NCBI RefSeq assembly: GCF_000241955.1
Contig: NC_016819.1
Coordinates: 1-64,000, forward strand
Origin: Rahnella aquatilis CIP 78.65 = ATCC 33071
GTDB lineage: Bacteria > Pseudomonadota > Gammaproteobacteria > Enterobacterales > Enterobacteriaceae
Reading direction: 5' to 3'
DNA: 64,000 bases
Part shown: piece by piece, positions 16,980 to 26,617 of the stretch
Numbering within the stretch: position 1 is the stretch's first letter
Layout of the letters: every line of letters begins with the position of its first letter
The notes under the pieces: generated by a model
Told to the model about the DNA's origin: nothing
Databases searched by the model: none
Seen by the model: the letters and a program-made list of their open reading frames with translations, nothing else
Position numbers and translations under genes: made by a program

Positions 16980-17867
16980 ATGAAACCTTATAAAATGGTC
17001 TTAAAGAAGTTAGAGTACAAACTGAAGCTAGTTCGTACTTTTTTTATCAGCGATTTACGTTATCGCAAACGAAAACACCTCGAGGAGTTTCGCCGGGTGC
17101 CTGATTTTGAAAACCCGCAAAGCCTGAATGAAAAGATAAATAACAGGATGATCTTTGAAAGAGACCCTTTCTTTACGATGCTGGCAGATAAAGTCGCCGT
17201 CCGCGAGTATGTGAAAACGAAGATTGGAGAGGATTATCTTGTCCCGCTTCTTGGGTGCTACGAAAGGGCTGAATTGATTGATTTATCAGAACTTCCTGAG
17301 CAATTTGTGTTGAAGTGTAGTCATGACAGTGGCAGCGCGATTATCTGCAAAAATAAACATCAGTTCGATGAGCGGGCGGCAAAGAAAAAGCTTAACGCCC
17401 ACCTTAACAAGAATATGTATTATGTCACGCGTGAATGGCACTACAAAAACATAAAACCCTACATAATCTGCGAAAAATTTATCGATGTCTTCGGGGGTGA
17501 ACCCTTACACCTTATTCCTGAAGTCTATCGTGTTCATTGTTTTTCAGGCAAAGCACACATTACCGAGGCTGATTTTACCGATGCCATGAATAATGAGTAT
17601 GTCAATGTTTATGATCCGCACTGGAAACTTCTTCCGCTCACCATGGGGTATAATAATGCCCCGCATAAAATCACTGAACCCATTTTTTATCGCCATATGA
17701 TAACCCTTGCTGAAAAGCTGGCAGAAGGTATTGCCTATTGCCGGGTGGATTTTATTGCCAATAAGCATCAGGTTTTTTTTAGTGAAATAACCCTCACGCC
17801 ATGTAACGGGAGAATACAGATATCCCCCGTGCACTGGGACTATTTTCTGGGTGAATTGTGGGTGTAA
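16980..17867 (+). CDS. TupA-like ATP-grasp protein
   Basis: The protein has 295 residues from ATG 16980, preceded by GGGGAA; an ATG at 16953 lacks a ribosome site. The pattern NPQSLNEKINNRMIFERDP, then LADKVAVREYVKTKIGEDYL, LPEQFVLKCSHDSGSAIIC and a C-terminal YCRVDFI...FSEITLTPCNG matches the TupA-like ATP-grasp family. Members are found in polysaccharide and teichuronopeptide synthesis loci and probably form amide bonds on sugar polymers. No polysaccharide locus is present here, so this is an orphan. Its lower GC than neighbouring genes suggests separate acquisition. Confidence 0.75.
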   Translation: MKPYKMVLKKLEYKLKLVRTFFISDLRYRKRKHLEEFRRVPDFENPQSLNEKINNRMIFERDPFFTMLADKVAVREYVKTKIGEDYLVPLLGCYERAELIDLSELPEQFVLKCSHDSGSAIICKNKHQFDERAAKKKLNAHLNKNMYYVTREWHYKNIKPYIICEKFIDVFGGEPLHLIPEVYRVHCFSGKAHITEADFTDAMNNEYVNVYDPHWKLLPLTMGYNNAPHKITEPIFYRHMITLAEKLAEGIAYCRVDFIANKHQVFFSEITLTPCNGRIQISPVHWDYFLGELWV

Positions 17868-18131
17868 TCCTTACCCGGAGTAAACTACTCCTGTGTATGT
17901 TTTCAGCTTAAGAGGATATTCATAATATGGCGGCAATGACCGCCGAATCCGGGAGGGGATAACATCAAAAAGACGCAATAGTATGAAAAAATATAAAACA
18001 AAATAATCGAAACCAGCATTGTGATATCTCCTTTCATCTGAGCCGCCTTTATTATGCAGGAAAGTAAGTGATTTTGGGCGTATGAAAAGTCGCCGTTCAG
18101 GACGACTTTTCATAGGTTCATGTTCAGGCTG

Positions 18132-18917
18132 TCAGAAGGTATAAAGCACACCAAAATTGTAAGTCGTGCCGCCGCGCTTAACGACAATCGGGCTGTTACC
18201 GGCTTTGTCATCCAGCCAGGTGTAATCGGCACTGACAACGCCACCCCAGTGCGACGTGAACTGGTGACTCCAGGTCAGGCTGCTGTCCACGCCATAGAAA
18301 CCCCCGGCGGACTGATAAGGCGCGAAGTCAGTGCGGTTGCTTTGTTCGCGGCTCACACCATAAAAGGTGTTCATATAGCGCTGGTCGCCAAAGAGCGCCG
18401 CCGACTGAAGTGCAACAGTGTCAGTGTCGTTTTGCAGCGGCAGCACCGTGACGGAAGTCTGATAATGCACACCTTGCCCGTCCGTCAGTGGCAGAGTGGC
18501 TTTGCCTTCAAAAGACAGCCACGGCGTGGCTGACCAGCCCACCGCGAGCGCGGTATTCATGGTTACATCGATATTCCCCATGCCTTTGAGCTTATTCGAG
18601 CCATCCCGCCAGGTGGAGTTTCTGTCTGTCCGCCCGAGGCTGTATCCCAGCGTATGCTCCAGATACAGGCCGTTATCCGCCTGCAGGTCATAACCCACAC
18701 CTTTCAGCGAATCGAAGAAAAAGGCACCATCGCGTGCCTGAATGACCGGCGCGACCAGCCAGTGGCGCTGATCGGAACCGCTGTAGCGCGGCGCGCTTTG
18801 TGCGCCCATGCCGACGGTAAAGGTTGGCGCAGGCGGAGTGTTGTCGGCCATTGCCTGCAGCACTGTGGCGGACAGGCTGAAACAGGTCATCTGCAGCATT
18901 AATTTTCTGGATATCAT
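18132..18917 (-). CDS. MipA/OmpV-family outer-membrane protein
   Basis: The protein has 261 residues with a signal peptide (about 1-24, ending MADN). It starts as the family does, FTVGMGAQSAPRYSGSDQRH and APVIQARDGAFFFDS. Predicted barrel strands and the C-terminal YNFGVLYTF (aromatic last residue) follow. MipA interacts with murein-synthesising enzymes in E. coli, while OmpV-type members act as porins or adhesins. The role here is unknown. It is divergent from the RND pump genes, and related proteins often respond to drug or envelope stress. Confidence 0.85.
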   Translation of the reverse strand: MISRKLMLQMTCFSLSATVLQAMADNTPPAPTFTVGMGAQSAPRYSGSDQRHWLVAPVIQARDGAFFFDSLKGVGYDLQADNGLYLEHTLGYSLGRTDRNSTWRDGSNKLKGMGNIDVTMNTALAVGWSATPWLSFEGKATLPLTDGQGVHYQTSVTVLPLQNDTDTVALQSAALFGDQRYMNTFYGVSREQSNRTDFAPYQSAGGFYGVDSSLTWSHQFTSHWGGVVSADYTWLDDKAGNSPIVVKRGGTTYNFGVLYTF

Positions 18918-19236
18918 TGTGATTCCTCATCACCCAAACGTTGGTTCGTAGCGGATTGCAGCCGCGTCTGAAACCCGAAGTATGAAGAGGCAGTGTCAAT
19001 AAACTGTCGGGGAATTATGAAGAAACCGTCAAGACGCCCCCTGTGCAGACCTGGCGGACTCTGATTAGGGAAGATGATGCCGATGTGCTGCATTTAAGCG
19101 CTGCACATGCGCTGTCGCTGTGCCGGTCAGCAATCGTGCAAAAAAGTGCTCATCTTGATGGTTTCTTGATGAAATATTACGGGAATCTGGACAGTGATTG
19201 GATTGAATAGCGATATCTCAATTCAGGAAGACTGTC
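18918..19236. other. Intergenic region between mipA-like gene and RND pump
   Basis: No gene or clear repeat is seen. A short in-frame tail ending near 19210 gives no recognisable protein. The divergent promoters should lie here. Confidence 0.3.
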
Positions 19237-20379
19237 ATGGCTGTTACCTTCACCGATTATGCGCGTCACGCCGTTCGCCATTTATCCGCCTCCGGTCGTA
19301 TGCTTCCCTTTATTCCCGCCGCCTGTCTGATCATCGTTGCCATTGTGCTGACAGGTTGTGGTGAAAAAGCCCATAAACAAGCGCCCTCTGTCAGGCCGGT
19401 GCGTGCGATCATCGCACCGCCTCCTGTCGCTTTGGGCTCCCTGATTCAAACGGGTGAAATACGCCCCCATGAAGAGGTCACGCTCGGATTCCGGCTGGAC
19501 GGGCGTATTCTGACGCGGCAGGCTGAGGTGGGGGACCGCGTGATCGCCGGTCAGGTTCTCGCTACGCAAGAAAGCGATACCAGCCGCAACCAGCTCAGCA
19601 GTGCGCAGGCCGACCTGAACAGCGCCCGCGCCGCAGAGCAGGTTGCGGCGCTCAATCTCAGGCGTATGCAGTTACTGATGCCTTCAGGGGCTATCGCACG
19701 CACGCAGCTCGATAGTGCGCAAGCTGACTGGCAGGCTGCCCGCGCGAAGCGTCAGAGCAGTGAAGATGCGCTCAAAAATGCGCAGGAAAACGTATCCTGG
19801 ACAAAACTCACGGCTCCGGCTGACGGGGTGATCACCCAGGTCAGCGCGTCGGCAGGACAAGTGGTCAGTGCCGGACAGTCGGTGATCACCCTGGCCAGTG
19901 GCAGCATTCGCGATGCCGTATTTGATGTGGCCGATCCCCAGTCTGTCCCTCAGCAAGCTGACAGTCAGTTTAATGTATCGTTACTTTCGGCCCCTTCCGT
20001 GGTGGCGCAGGGGCATTTCCGCGACGTCAGCCCGCAGGCCGACCCGCAAACCCGTACCTGGCGCCTTCGCATCACCCTGGATAACCCGCCACCGGCCATG
20101 GCACTCGGTGCCAGTGTTCAACTCACACTTAATGCGTCAGGTCCGCGTCTGATTGCATTGCCTGCCTCTGCGCTGACCCGTACCGGGAATAAACCGGCTG
20201 TTTTTGTGGTTGATGAGAAAACGCTGACGCTGCATTTACGGCCGGTCGTTGTGGGACGTTACAGTACCTCTGAAATATTTATCTCCGCCGGTGTACAGCC
20301 TGGCGAAAGGGTGGTCATTGCCGGTGTGAGTAAACTCCGTGAAGGTGAAAAAGTCATGCCCGGGGAGGAGAGCGAATGA
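19237..20379 (+). CDS. RND efflux periplasmic adaptor (lipoprotein)
   Basis: The protein has 380 residues. Its lipobox VLTGC lies at about 37-41 after a hydrophobic segment. The membrane-fusion-protein layout follows: beta-barrel start (GSLIQTGEIRPHEEVTLGFR), lipoyl half (DGRILTRQAEVGDRVIAGQ), alpha-helical hairpin with many Ala/Gln (about 115-180), second lipoyl half (VSWTKLTAPADGVITQVSAS) and a barrel domain. Its stop codon overlaps the start of the permease gene (ATGA), so the two are coupled. It would link the inner-membrane pump to an outer-membrane channel; no outer-membrane factor gene is nearby. Confidence 0.88.
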   Translation: MAVTFTDYARHAVRHLSASGRMLPFIPAACLIIVAIVLTGCGEKAHKQAPSVRPVRAIIAPPPVALGSLIQTGEIRPHEEVTLGFRLDGRILTRQAEVGDRVIAGQVLATQESDTSRNQLSSAQADLNSARAAEQVAALNLRRMQLLMPSGAIARTQLDSAQADWQAARAKRQSSEDALKNAQENVSWTKLTAPADGVITQVSASAGQVVSAGQSVITLASGSIRDAVFDVADPQSVPQQADSQFNVSLLSAPSVVAQGHFRDVSPQADPQTRTWRLRITLDNPPPAMALGASVQLTLNASGPRLIALPASALTRTGNKPAVFVVDEKTLTLHLRPVVVGRYSTSEIFISAGVQPGERVVIAGVSKLREGEKVMPGEESE

Positions 20380-23300
20380 AACCGTCTTCCCCTGTCGGGG
20401 CCTTCAACCTTTCAGCCTGGGCGCTGAATCACTAGTCGCTGATCGCCTTTTTTATGCTGCTGTTAATGGCGGCGGGTGTCATCAGCTATGAGAAACTCCC
20501 CCGTAATGAAGATCCGGCATTTACTATTAAAACTGCCGTGGTGTCTGCGAGCTGGCCGGGGGCAAGCGTGGAGGATACGGTTAATCTGGTCACCGATACG
20601 CTGGAGAAAAAACTGCAGGAAACGCCTTATCTTGATTTTGTCCAAAGCGAAACACACGCCGGGCAATCGGTCATTTTCGTCAATCTTCGCGACGACACGC
20701 CGCCTTCAGAAGTCGCGGGTATCTGGTATCAGGTGCGTAAAAAGATGCAGGATATTGCGCCGTCACTGCCAGCGGGTGTGCAGGGCCCGGCGGTGAATGA
20801 CGAATTTGATGACACATTTGGCACCATTTATGGCTTTACTGCAGAAGGTTTCACGCCGCGTGAGCTTCGTGACAGGGTCGATGATATCAGCCGCAGTCTG
20901 ATGTCGTTGCCGGATATGGGGAAGATCAATCTGCTGGGTGTGCAGGAGGAGAATATTGTCCTCGCATTCTCACCGGCGCAGCTGGCGGGAATGGGACTGG
21001 ATTTGCAACAAATCACCGATGCGCTGAAGGCGCAAAATGCGGTTGAACCTTCAGGCGTCTTGCGAAGCGATCGTGAAAACATTGCCTTGCGTGTGAGCGG
21101 CGCACTGACGTCAGAGCAAAGTTTACGCGCTGTGACGCTGCACATTGCCGGGCGCTACATTCCGCTGACGGATATCGCGACCATTAGCCGCCAGGATGCC
21201 GAGCCTGCGTCACCGGCATTCCGGGTCAACGGTCAGCCCGCGATCGGTCTCGCCATTTCCATGGCTTCTACAGGCAACATGCTTTCTTTTGGCAAGGCGC
21301 TTAATGACCGGATGGCCATGATTGCCGGACAGCTCCCGCACGGCATTGAAATGGTCAAAGTCGCGGATCAGTCGGCCGTGGTGTCGCAGGCCGTAAGCGG
21401 TTTTATCCGTGTATTAATTGAGGCAGTGGTCATTGTGCTGGCGGTGTCCTTCGTCTCCTTAGGCACCCGTGCCGGGCTGGTGGTGGCTGCGGCGATCCCC
21501 ATCGTGCTGGCGATGACGTTTATCGGCATGATGCTTGCCGGCATCGGGTTACAACGTATTTCGCTGGGTGCGTTAATCATCGCCCTGGGTCTGCTGGTGG
21601 ATGATGCCATGATAACCGTCGAGGCGATGGTCTCCCGCATTGAGGCCGGTGATTCTAAATGGCGGGCAGCAACTTACGCGTTCGAAACCACGGCTTTCCC
21701 GATGCTGACCGGCACGCTGGTGATGATAGCGGGCTTTATTCCGGTAGGTTTTGCCGCCTCAAGTGCGGGAGAGTATTGCTATTCTCTCTTCGCCGTGGTG
21801 CTGATTGCGCTTTTATGTTCCTGGGTAGTGGCCATCCTTTTTTCACCGCTGATCGGAACCTGGCTGTTACCTGAGAAACTGGCATCACACGCTGAAAAAC
21901 AGGGCAGACTGATGCGTTTCTATCAGCGTCTGCTGAACCAGGTTTTGCAAAGACGCGTGGCGACTCTCAGTATTGCCTGCCTTTTGTTAGGGCTTGCCGC
22001 TTATGCGACCACGTTTATGCAGGGCGAGTTTTTCCCGGCGTCGGATCGTCCGGAACTGCTGGTCAGCCTCACGCTTCCCGGCAATGCTTCTCAAAGCGAC
22101 ACGGCGCGCCAGGCGGAGCGGCTGGAGCACGCCTTGAAAAACAATCCGAATATTGACCACTTTTCTACGTATGTGGGGTCAGGCGCGGTGCGTTTTTATC
22201 TGCCGATGGACGTGTTACTCAATGATGAGAACACGGCACAGCTGGTCATTGTCGCCAAAAGTCTGGAGGACAGGGATAAGTTACGTGCGCAATTGGAAAC
22301 GGTTTTGGCCCGGGATTTCAGTGATATCACCACACGCGTTTCGCCGCTGGAGCTGGGTCCGCCGGTCGGCTGGCCGGTAAAATATCGTGTCAGCGGACCG
22401 GATTATGCAAAGGTCAGGCAGATAGCGCAGCAACTTGCCAGCGTTCTCGGAAACAGTCCCGAAACCCGTGAAGTTAACCTGACCGCCGGTGAACCCGAGC
22501 GGGTCATCACGTTACAGGTGAATCAGACTGCGGCACGGGCGGCGGGCGTTTCCTCCGAAAGTCTCGCCACGTTGCTTAACACAGTCTGGTCAGGCAGCGT
22601 TGTCACCACTGTCAGGGATAAAAACCGGCTGATTGATGTTGTTCTGCGGGGGAATAAGCGCGAACGTCAGGATTTGACCACACTGTCCGGGTTGATGATC
22701 ACCACGGCAAACGGGCAGAAAATCCCTCTCAGCCAGGTGGCGACACCGGTCTGGGGAATCGATGATCCGGTTATCTGGCGTCGGCAACGCTTGCCGTTTA
22801 TCACGGTACAGACGGATTTAGCCGCAGGTCTGCGGGCAGAGGCTGTTTCTCAGCAACTCTCTCCTCTGGTCTCACGTATCAGGGCAAGCTTACCGCCGGA
22901 GTATACGATAGAGGAGGGCGGTGTGGTGGCCGAGTCGGACAAAGGCAACAGCTCGGTGTTCGCGGTGCTGCCGGTCACGCTGTTTGTTATGCTGATTTTG
23001 CTGATGGTCCAGTTGCAGCGCTTCTCCCGCATGCTTCTCGCCTTGTTCATGGCACCATTCGGACTGATTGGCATTGTGCTGGCGATGTTGCCGACAGGGA
23101 CGCCGATGGGGTTTGTTGCATTGCTCGGTATCATCGCATTGGCAGGCATGATTATCCGCAACGCGGTGATCCTGATCAGCGAAGTGGACAATAACGTCAG
23201 GGAGGGGCTTGACCGCGATGACGCCATCAAAGCGGCGGCACAACATCGTTCCCGGCCTATATTGCTCACCGCTTGCGCTGCCATACTGGGAATGATCCCG

Positions 23301-23450
23301 ATTGCGGAGCAGGTTTTCTGGGGACCCATGGCCTATGCGATTATCGGCGGACTCATTGTTGCCACTTTTATCACACTGACGGTATTACCCGCTTCGCTGA
23401 GCATTATTATGCAGTTTGAAAAGAACAGCGATAATGCGAAGTTACACTAA
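20376..23450 (+). pseudogene. RND efflux permease with early amber codon
   Basis: Translation from ATG 20376, which overlaps the adaptor stop, gives 19 residues (…NLSAWALNH), then TAG at 20433-20435. The same frame then runs open to 23450. The first ATG after the stop (20454) gives 998 residues but lacks the cytoplasmic N-terminus and the start of membrane helix 1. The remainder is a complete RND transporter: KLPRNEDPAFTIKTAVVSAS, helices 2-6 with GLLVDDAMITVEAM (proton-relay Asp pair in helix 4), a second periplasmic repeat and helices 7-12. A single CAG-to-TAG change would explain it. Function would need suppression or re-initiation. Confidence 0.8.
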
Positions 23451-23570
23451 GCCGATTAAACCGATGAACTTCAGTCAATAAACAGCAGAACTTAACGTTC
23501 AGCAGAGAATGCGCCCGGCGATTACTCCGGGTTGCATAAGCAGAAAATACGATATTAAACAAATTAAAAA

Positions 23571-23594
23571 GGCCTGCGGAATTCACCGCAGGCC
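23571..23594 (-). terminator. Intrinsic terminator of yciG
   Basis: GGCCTGCGG at 23571-23579 pairs with CCGCAGGCC at 23586-23594. Read on the minus strand it follows the yciG stop and is succeeded by TTTTTAATTT. It lies between the convergent ends of yciG and the RND operon and may serve both. Confidence 0.8.
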
Positions 23595-23630
23595 CGGGTG
23601 GGACAAAATATAGCCCTACATGATTAAGTA

Positions 23631-23798
23631 CTAATCATTATCATGGCTATGCTGTCCACCCTTTTTACCGGCTTCACTTGCACGTTCGCGGTCATTAGCG
23701 AAGTTACCCCCGCTTTTTTGCCCGCCTTTTTTACCGGCTTCTGATGCTTTTTCATGGTCTTCTGCGAAATTACCTGATCCACCACGATGTTCGGCCAT
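23631..23798 (-). CDS. yciG: YciG-like KGG-repeat stress protein
   Basis: This is a 55-residue gene found by reading the minus strand. The product starts MAEHRGGSGNFAEDHEKASE and contains two copies of the unit GNFA(E/N)D(H/R)E(K/R)ASEAGKKGGQ. This duplicated KGG (stress-induced) motif defines the YciG/con-10 family of small hydrophilic proteins. A strong AGGAGG lies before the ATG. In E. coli yciG heads the RpoS-controlled yciGFE operon and is linked to stationary-phase and acid/thermal tolerance. Here it is divergent from yciFE rather than in the same operon. Confidence 0.9.
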   Translation of the reverse strand: MAEHRGGSGNFAEDHEKASEAGKKGGQKSGGNFANDRERASEAGKKGGQHSHDND

Positions 23799-24141
23799 AA
23801 TATCCTCCTATCGGATTAGTACAGTTTTTTACAGTAAGAACACCCTTAATACCTTAATAAAAATAACAAACAACAATATATGATGTCTTACCTGAAGAGC
23901 ATGTGCTCACGACTAATGATAATATAATTTCCGGGTCTGTCAAAAATTTCACCTGTATTTAATGCATCGCAGGCCAGACATGTTTAAATAATTCTTTCTA
24001 ACTCCTGAAGTTATGATTTTGTTACAGGATAATGAAGTGGCTTGCTATATTTTTCATTTAAAAAAAATCCCAAATAATTATATTAATAAATAAAAGTACT
24101 AATATTAGTCATTCATATTGGACAAAAATGACGAGGCAAAT
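23799..24141. promoter_or_regulatory. Divergent yciG / yciF promoter region
   Basis: This is a 343-bp AT-rich spacer between divergent stress genes. No reading frame of interest is visible. RpoS-type control is expected from the gene families, but I cannot single out a -10 element with confidence. Confidence 0.4.
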
Positions 24142-24630
24142 ATGGCTATAACAACATTGAAAGATCTCTTTATTCACGATTTATCTGACGTTTATAGTGC
24201 TGAGCGCCAGATTACCAAGGCGTTACCTAAAATGGCGCGGGCCGCGACCGATCCCAAACTGGCTGAAGCTTTTAAACTTCACCTCGAAGAAACACAGGGC
24301 CAAATTGAACGGCTTGATCAGGTTGTGGAGTCTAATGATGATCTGCGTATAAAACGTATGAAATGTCATGCCCTGGAAGGCCTTGTGGCTGAAGCGCAGG
24401 AGTTGATCGACTCGGTCGAGAAAGGTGAAGTCCTGGACGCCGGTTTGATTGGTGCAGCTCAGAAAGTGGAGCACTATGAAATTGCTACCTACGGCACTCT
24501 GGTCGCGATGGCCAAAAAATTAGGTTATACCGATGCGGCTAAATTACTGCATGAAACGTTGGAAGAAGAAAAAAGCACAGATGAAAAACTGACTGTACTG
24601 GCGGAGTCCGGTCAGGCCTCAAAAGGCTAG
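24142..24630 (+). CDS. yciF: YciF-like ferritin-fold stress protein
   Basis: The product is about 162 residues from ATG 24142 (GAGG upstream); a TTG at 24118 is less likely. It begins MAITTLKDLFIHDLSDVYSA, and the central VVESNDDLRIKRMKCHALEG and AAQKVEHYEIATYGTLVAMA are nearly as in E. coli YciF. The YciF/TerB-like DUF892 family is a four-helix bundle resembling ferritins and rubrerythrins, with conserved Glu/His residues that may bind metal. It is induced by osmotic and stationary-phase stress. yciE follows 62 bp downstream. Confidence 0.9.
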   Translation: MAITTLKDLFIHDLSDVYSAERQITKALPKMARAATDPKLAEAFKLHLEETQGQIERLDQVVESNDDLRIKRMKCHALEGLVAEAQELIDSVEKGEVLDAGLIGAAQKVEHYEIATYGTLVAMAKKLGYTDAAKLLHETLEEEKSTDEKLTVLAESGQASKG

Positions 24631-24692
24631 CGCCGGTTGAGTGGCAACCGTTCGGATAATTGTTTTATTCCTCTGTTTATAAGGAGTTTAAT

Positions 24693-25208
24693 ATGGCTAC
24701 TTCAGAAGCGTATGAAAATTACATTGACTGGGTGAGGGATGCTCACGCCATGGAACAACAAGCCGAAACGATGTTAACAAAAATGGCGGATCGGCTAGAG
24801 CACTATCCGGTTCTTCAGCAAAGGATCAAACAGCATATTACCGAAACGCAGGGGCAGCAGCGACTTGTTGAAGGCGTTTTAAAAAGCCTTGATACCTCCC
24901 GCTCCGTGTTGAAAGATACAGCCGGTAAAATGTCGGCGATGGGGCAGGCCTTTGGCGGTATGTTTGCCAGCGACGAAGTCATCAAGGGCGGGATCAGCGG
25001 TTACGTCTTTGAACATTTTGAAATTGCCTCCTACAGTGCCCTGATTGCGGCGGCTGAACATGTTGGCGATCTCGAAGGTGCCCGCGTGTTCCGGGAAATT
25101 AAAATTCAGGAAGAAGAGATGGCTAAGTGGTTAGCGGAACATATGCCTGATCTCACCAAACAATTTTTATCCCGTGAAGAAGACCCGGACGCAGAAGCGA
25201 AACGCTGA
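24693..25208 (+). CDS. yciE: YciE-like ferritin-fold stress protein
   Basis: The product has 171 residues from ATG 24693 with AAGGAG at the right distance. The opening EAYENYIDWVRDAHAMEQQA, the middle SRSVLKDTAGKMSAMGQAFG and SGYVFEHFEIASYSALIAAA identify YciE, paralogue of YciF in the same DUF892 family. The two are normally co-expressed and may form a mixed bundle. A strong hairpin (25233-25254) ends the unit. This gene and yciF are intact and codon use fits the neighbours, so the stress unit is probably functional. Confidence 0.88.
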   Translation: MATSEAYENYIDWVRDAHAMEQQAETMLTKMADRLEHYPVLQQRIKQHITETQGQQRLVEGVLKSLDTSRSVLKDTAGKMSAMGQAFGGMFASDEVIKGGISGYVFEHFEIASYSALIAAAEHVGDLEGARVFREIKIQEEEMAKWLAEHMPDLTKQFLSREEDPDAEAKR

Positions 25209-25232
25209 AGCTGAAGATGACGTTGGTAACAT

Positions 25233-25254
25233 CGAGCCCCGATTTCGGGGCTCG
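25233..25254. terminator. Bidirectional hairpin between yciE and cinA-like gene
   Basis: CGAGCCCCG at 25233-25241 pairs perfectly with CGGGGCTCG at 25246-25254 around a 4-base loop, between two convergent genes. Confidence 0.75.
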
Positions 25255-25283
25255 TTGCGTATCATCTGCTATTTATCGCCCGT

Positions 25284-25793
25284 TCACTTACTGAACTTGT
25301 CAGGCAATTCCTCCACCTGAGATGCCAGCCTTTCCAGAGCGAAAATTGAGGCCTGCAGGATCACCGCTTCACAATCCCCGTCGAAGTGTCTGACCTCTTG
25401 TTGTTGACTACCCGGCCCTAAATACCAGCCAAACCAGACGGTGCCTGCCGGTGTCCCGTCTTTTCCCCCTTCCGGCCCGGCGTAGCCACTGACAGATACG
25501 CCGGTGTCTGTACCCGCCACTTCGCAAGCGCCTTGCGCCATTTCTTTTACAGTCTCGGCGCTGACGGCGGTAAATTTTGTCAGGGTGTCGGCACTGACAT
25601 GAAGAAGCTGATTCTTGGCCCGGTCATCATAGGTAATAAAGCCGCTTGCATAGGGTACGCCATCGTCTGAGGCGGCGCACAATGCCATACTGATCATGCC
25701 TGCCGTGCAGGATTCGGCGCTCGACAGGGTAAGGTTTCTCTTCTTCAGTGACTGAACGGCTCTTTTCGCCGCATTTAAGAGCGTCTCATCCAT
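25284..25793 (-). CDS. CinA C-terminal-domain protein (nicotinamide-nucleotide amidase type)
   Basis: The protein has 169 residues, the length of stand-alone PncC/YdeJ proteins. Conserved segments are TLSSAESCTAGMISMALCAA, a YASGFITYDDRAKNQLLHVS segment and SVSGYAGPEGGKDGTPAGTVWFGW. The active-site Ser in the ESCTAG motif and the Gly-rich loop are intact. PncC deamidates NMN to nicotinate mononucleotide in pyridine nucleotide recycling; the YdeJ branch has no detectable activity. It belongs to the stress island by position; a link to NAD recycling under stress is inferred. Confidence 0.85.
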   Translation of the reverse strand: MDETLLNAAKRAVQSLKKRNLTLSSAESCTAGMISMALCAASDDGVPYASGFITYDDRAKNQLLHVSADTLTKFTAVSAETVKEMAQGACEVAGTDTGVSVSGYAGPEGGKDGTPAGTVWFGWYLGPGSQQQEVRHFDGDCEAVILQASIFALERLASQVEELPDKFSK

Positions 25794-26251
25794 TGCGGTT
25801 CTCCTTTACATGATGAAGGCTTAAAGAGGGTCCTAACGGCTGTTGCCCGTCAATTTCCCTGCGAATGTGATCGTTTTTCTTCTGTCGCTTTTGATTCATC
25901 ATAATTGTGGGGGCGGTATAAGTTGACTGGAAAGACAGAAAAAGATTAAGCAAAATAAAAAGGCAGGGATCAAAGGCTGATTTCTTAATAAAAAATTTAT
26001 AACTCGTCAAATCAAAAATAATACCAGTTCGCATGACCGATTATTTGTATGGTTAATCTCTGTATGAATATATTTGTGTATGACACTTCCTTGTATCAGC
26101 TTTTTTAAAGCATGGCTCAGTATGTTATATTAATAATATAATGGACATAAAAATCGACTCCTTCGATAAGATTTATCTTATTTAATCCAACTCATTAAAT
26201 AATATTAATGCATAACTTTAAGTATTTACTAACTTAAGATACAGAGGGGTC
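25794..26251. other. AT-rich intergenic region
   Basis: I see no gene; a short frame on the minus strand (25786-26034) has no family features. The sequence from 26040 to 26250 is strongly AT-rich and leads into a terminator hairpin, so a small transcript is possible. Confidence 0.35.
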
Positions 26252-26301
26252 AAAATAGAGATTAACCCTATGAAATTTCCCTCGGAGTCTCTATTTTTTT
26301 A
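26252..26301 (+). terminator. Intrinsic-terminator-like hairpin upstream of the antiporter fragment
   Basis: AAAATAGAGA at 26252-26261 pairs with TCTCTATTTT at 26288-26297, with further T following. The loop is long (26 nt). It precedes a gene rather than following one, so it may end a small upstream transcript or act as a leader attenuator for the treS unit. Confidence 0.45.
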
Positions 26302-26337
26302 AATACATAACCTATAGGTCAGCGCGGGAGGCTGGAG

Positions 26338-26601
26338 ATGAATTTTTTGGGCTGGATGACTGCGACTGGCATTCTTCTGCTTATTATGTCGATGCTGACG
26401 GGCTGGTTAAACAGAACGCCTGTACCTATGTTCGGTCTTTATTTAGTCGTCGGTATTGCCTGTGGCCAATGGGGACTGGGGCTGGTTAATCCCGATATTT
26501 TCTCGCATACCACCATGATCAGCCGGGCGACTGAAATTGCTATGGCGGCATCATTATTTACCGCTAAAGTTATTCAAAGAACGGTTCGGGATATCATTTA
26601 A
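26338..26601 (+). pseudogene. N-terminal fragment of a cation:proton antiporter
   Basis: The product has 87 residues. The first about 76 (MNFLGWMTATGILLLIMSML, PMFGLYLVVGIACGQWGLGL, TEIAMAASLF) match the first two to three helices of CPA-family Na+/H+ antiporters that accompany such stress islands. The frame then runs into TAKVIQRTVRDII and stops, replacing about 350 or more residues. It is truncated and presumably inactive. It is followed 16 bp later by the trehalose-synthase-like gene, so the fusion deleted the middle of an operon. Confidence 0.7.
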
Positions 26602-26617
26602 AACAGAGAGTGAAGCG

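Noticed and set aside
17871..18113. 80-codon minus-strand frame between the ATP-grasp and MipA-like genes
   Set aside because: No ribosome site and no recognisable features beyond a hydrophobic patch.
25786..26034. 82-codon minus-strand frame upstream of the CinA-like gene
   Set aside because: Low-complexity, AT-rich, no family match and overlaps the cinA start region.
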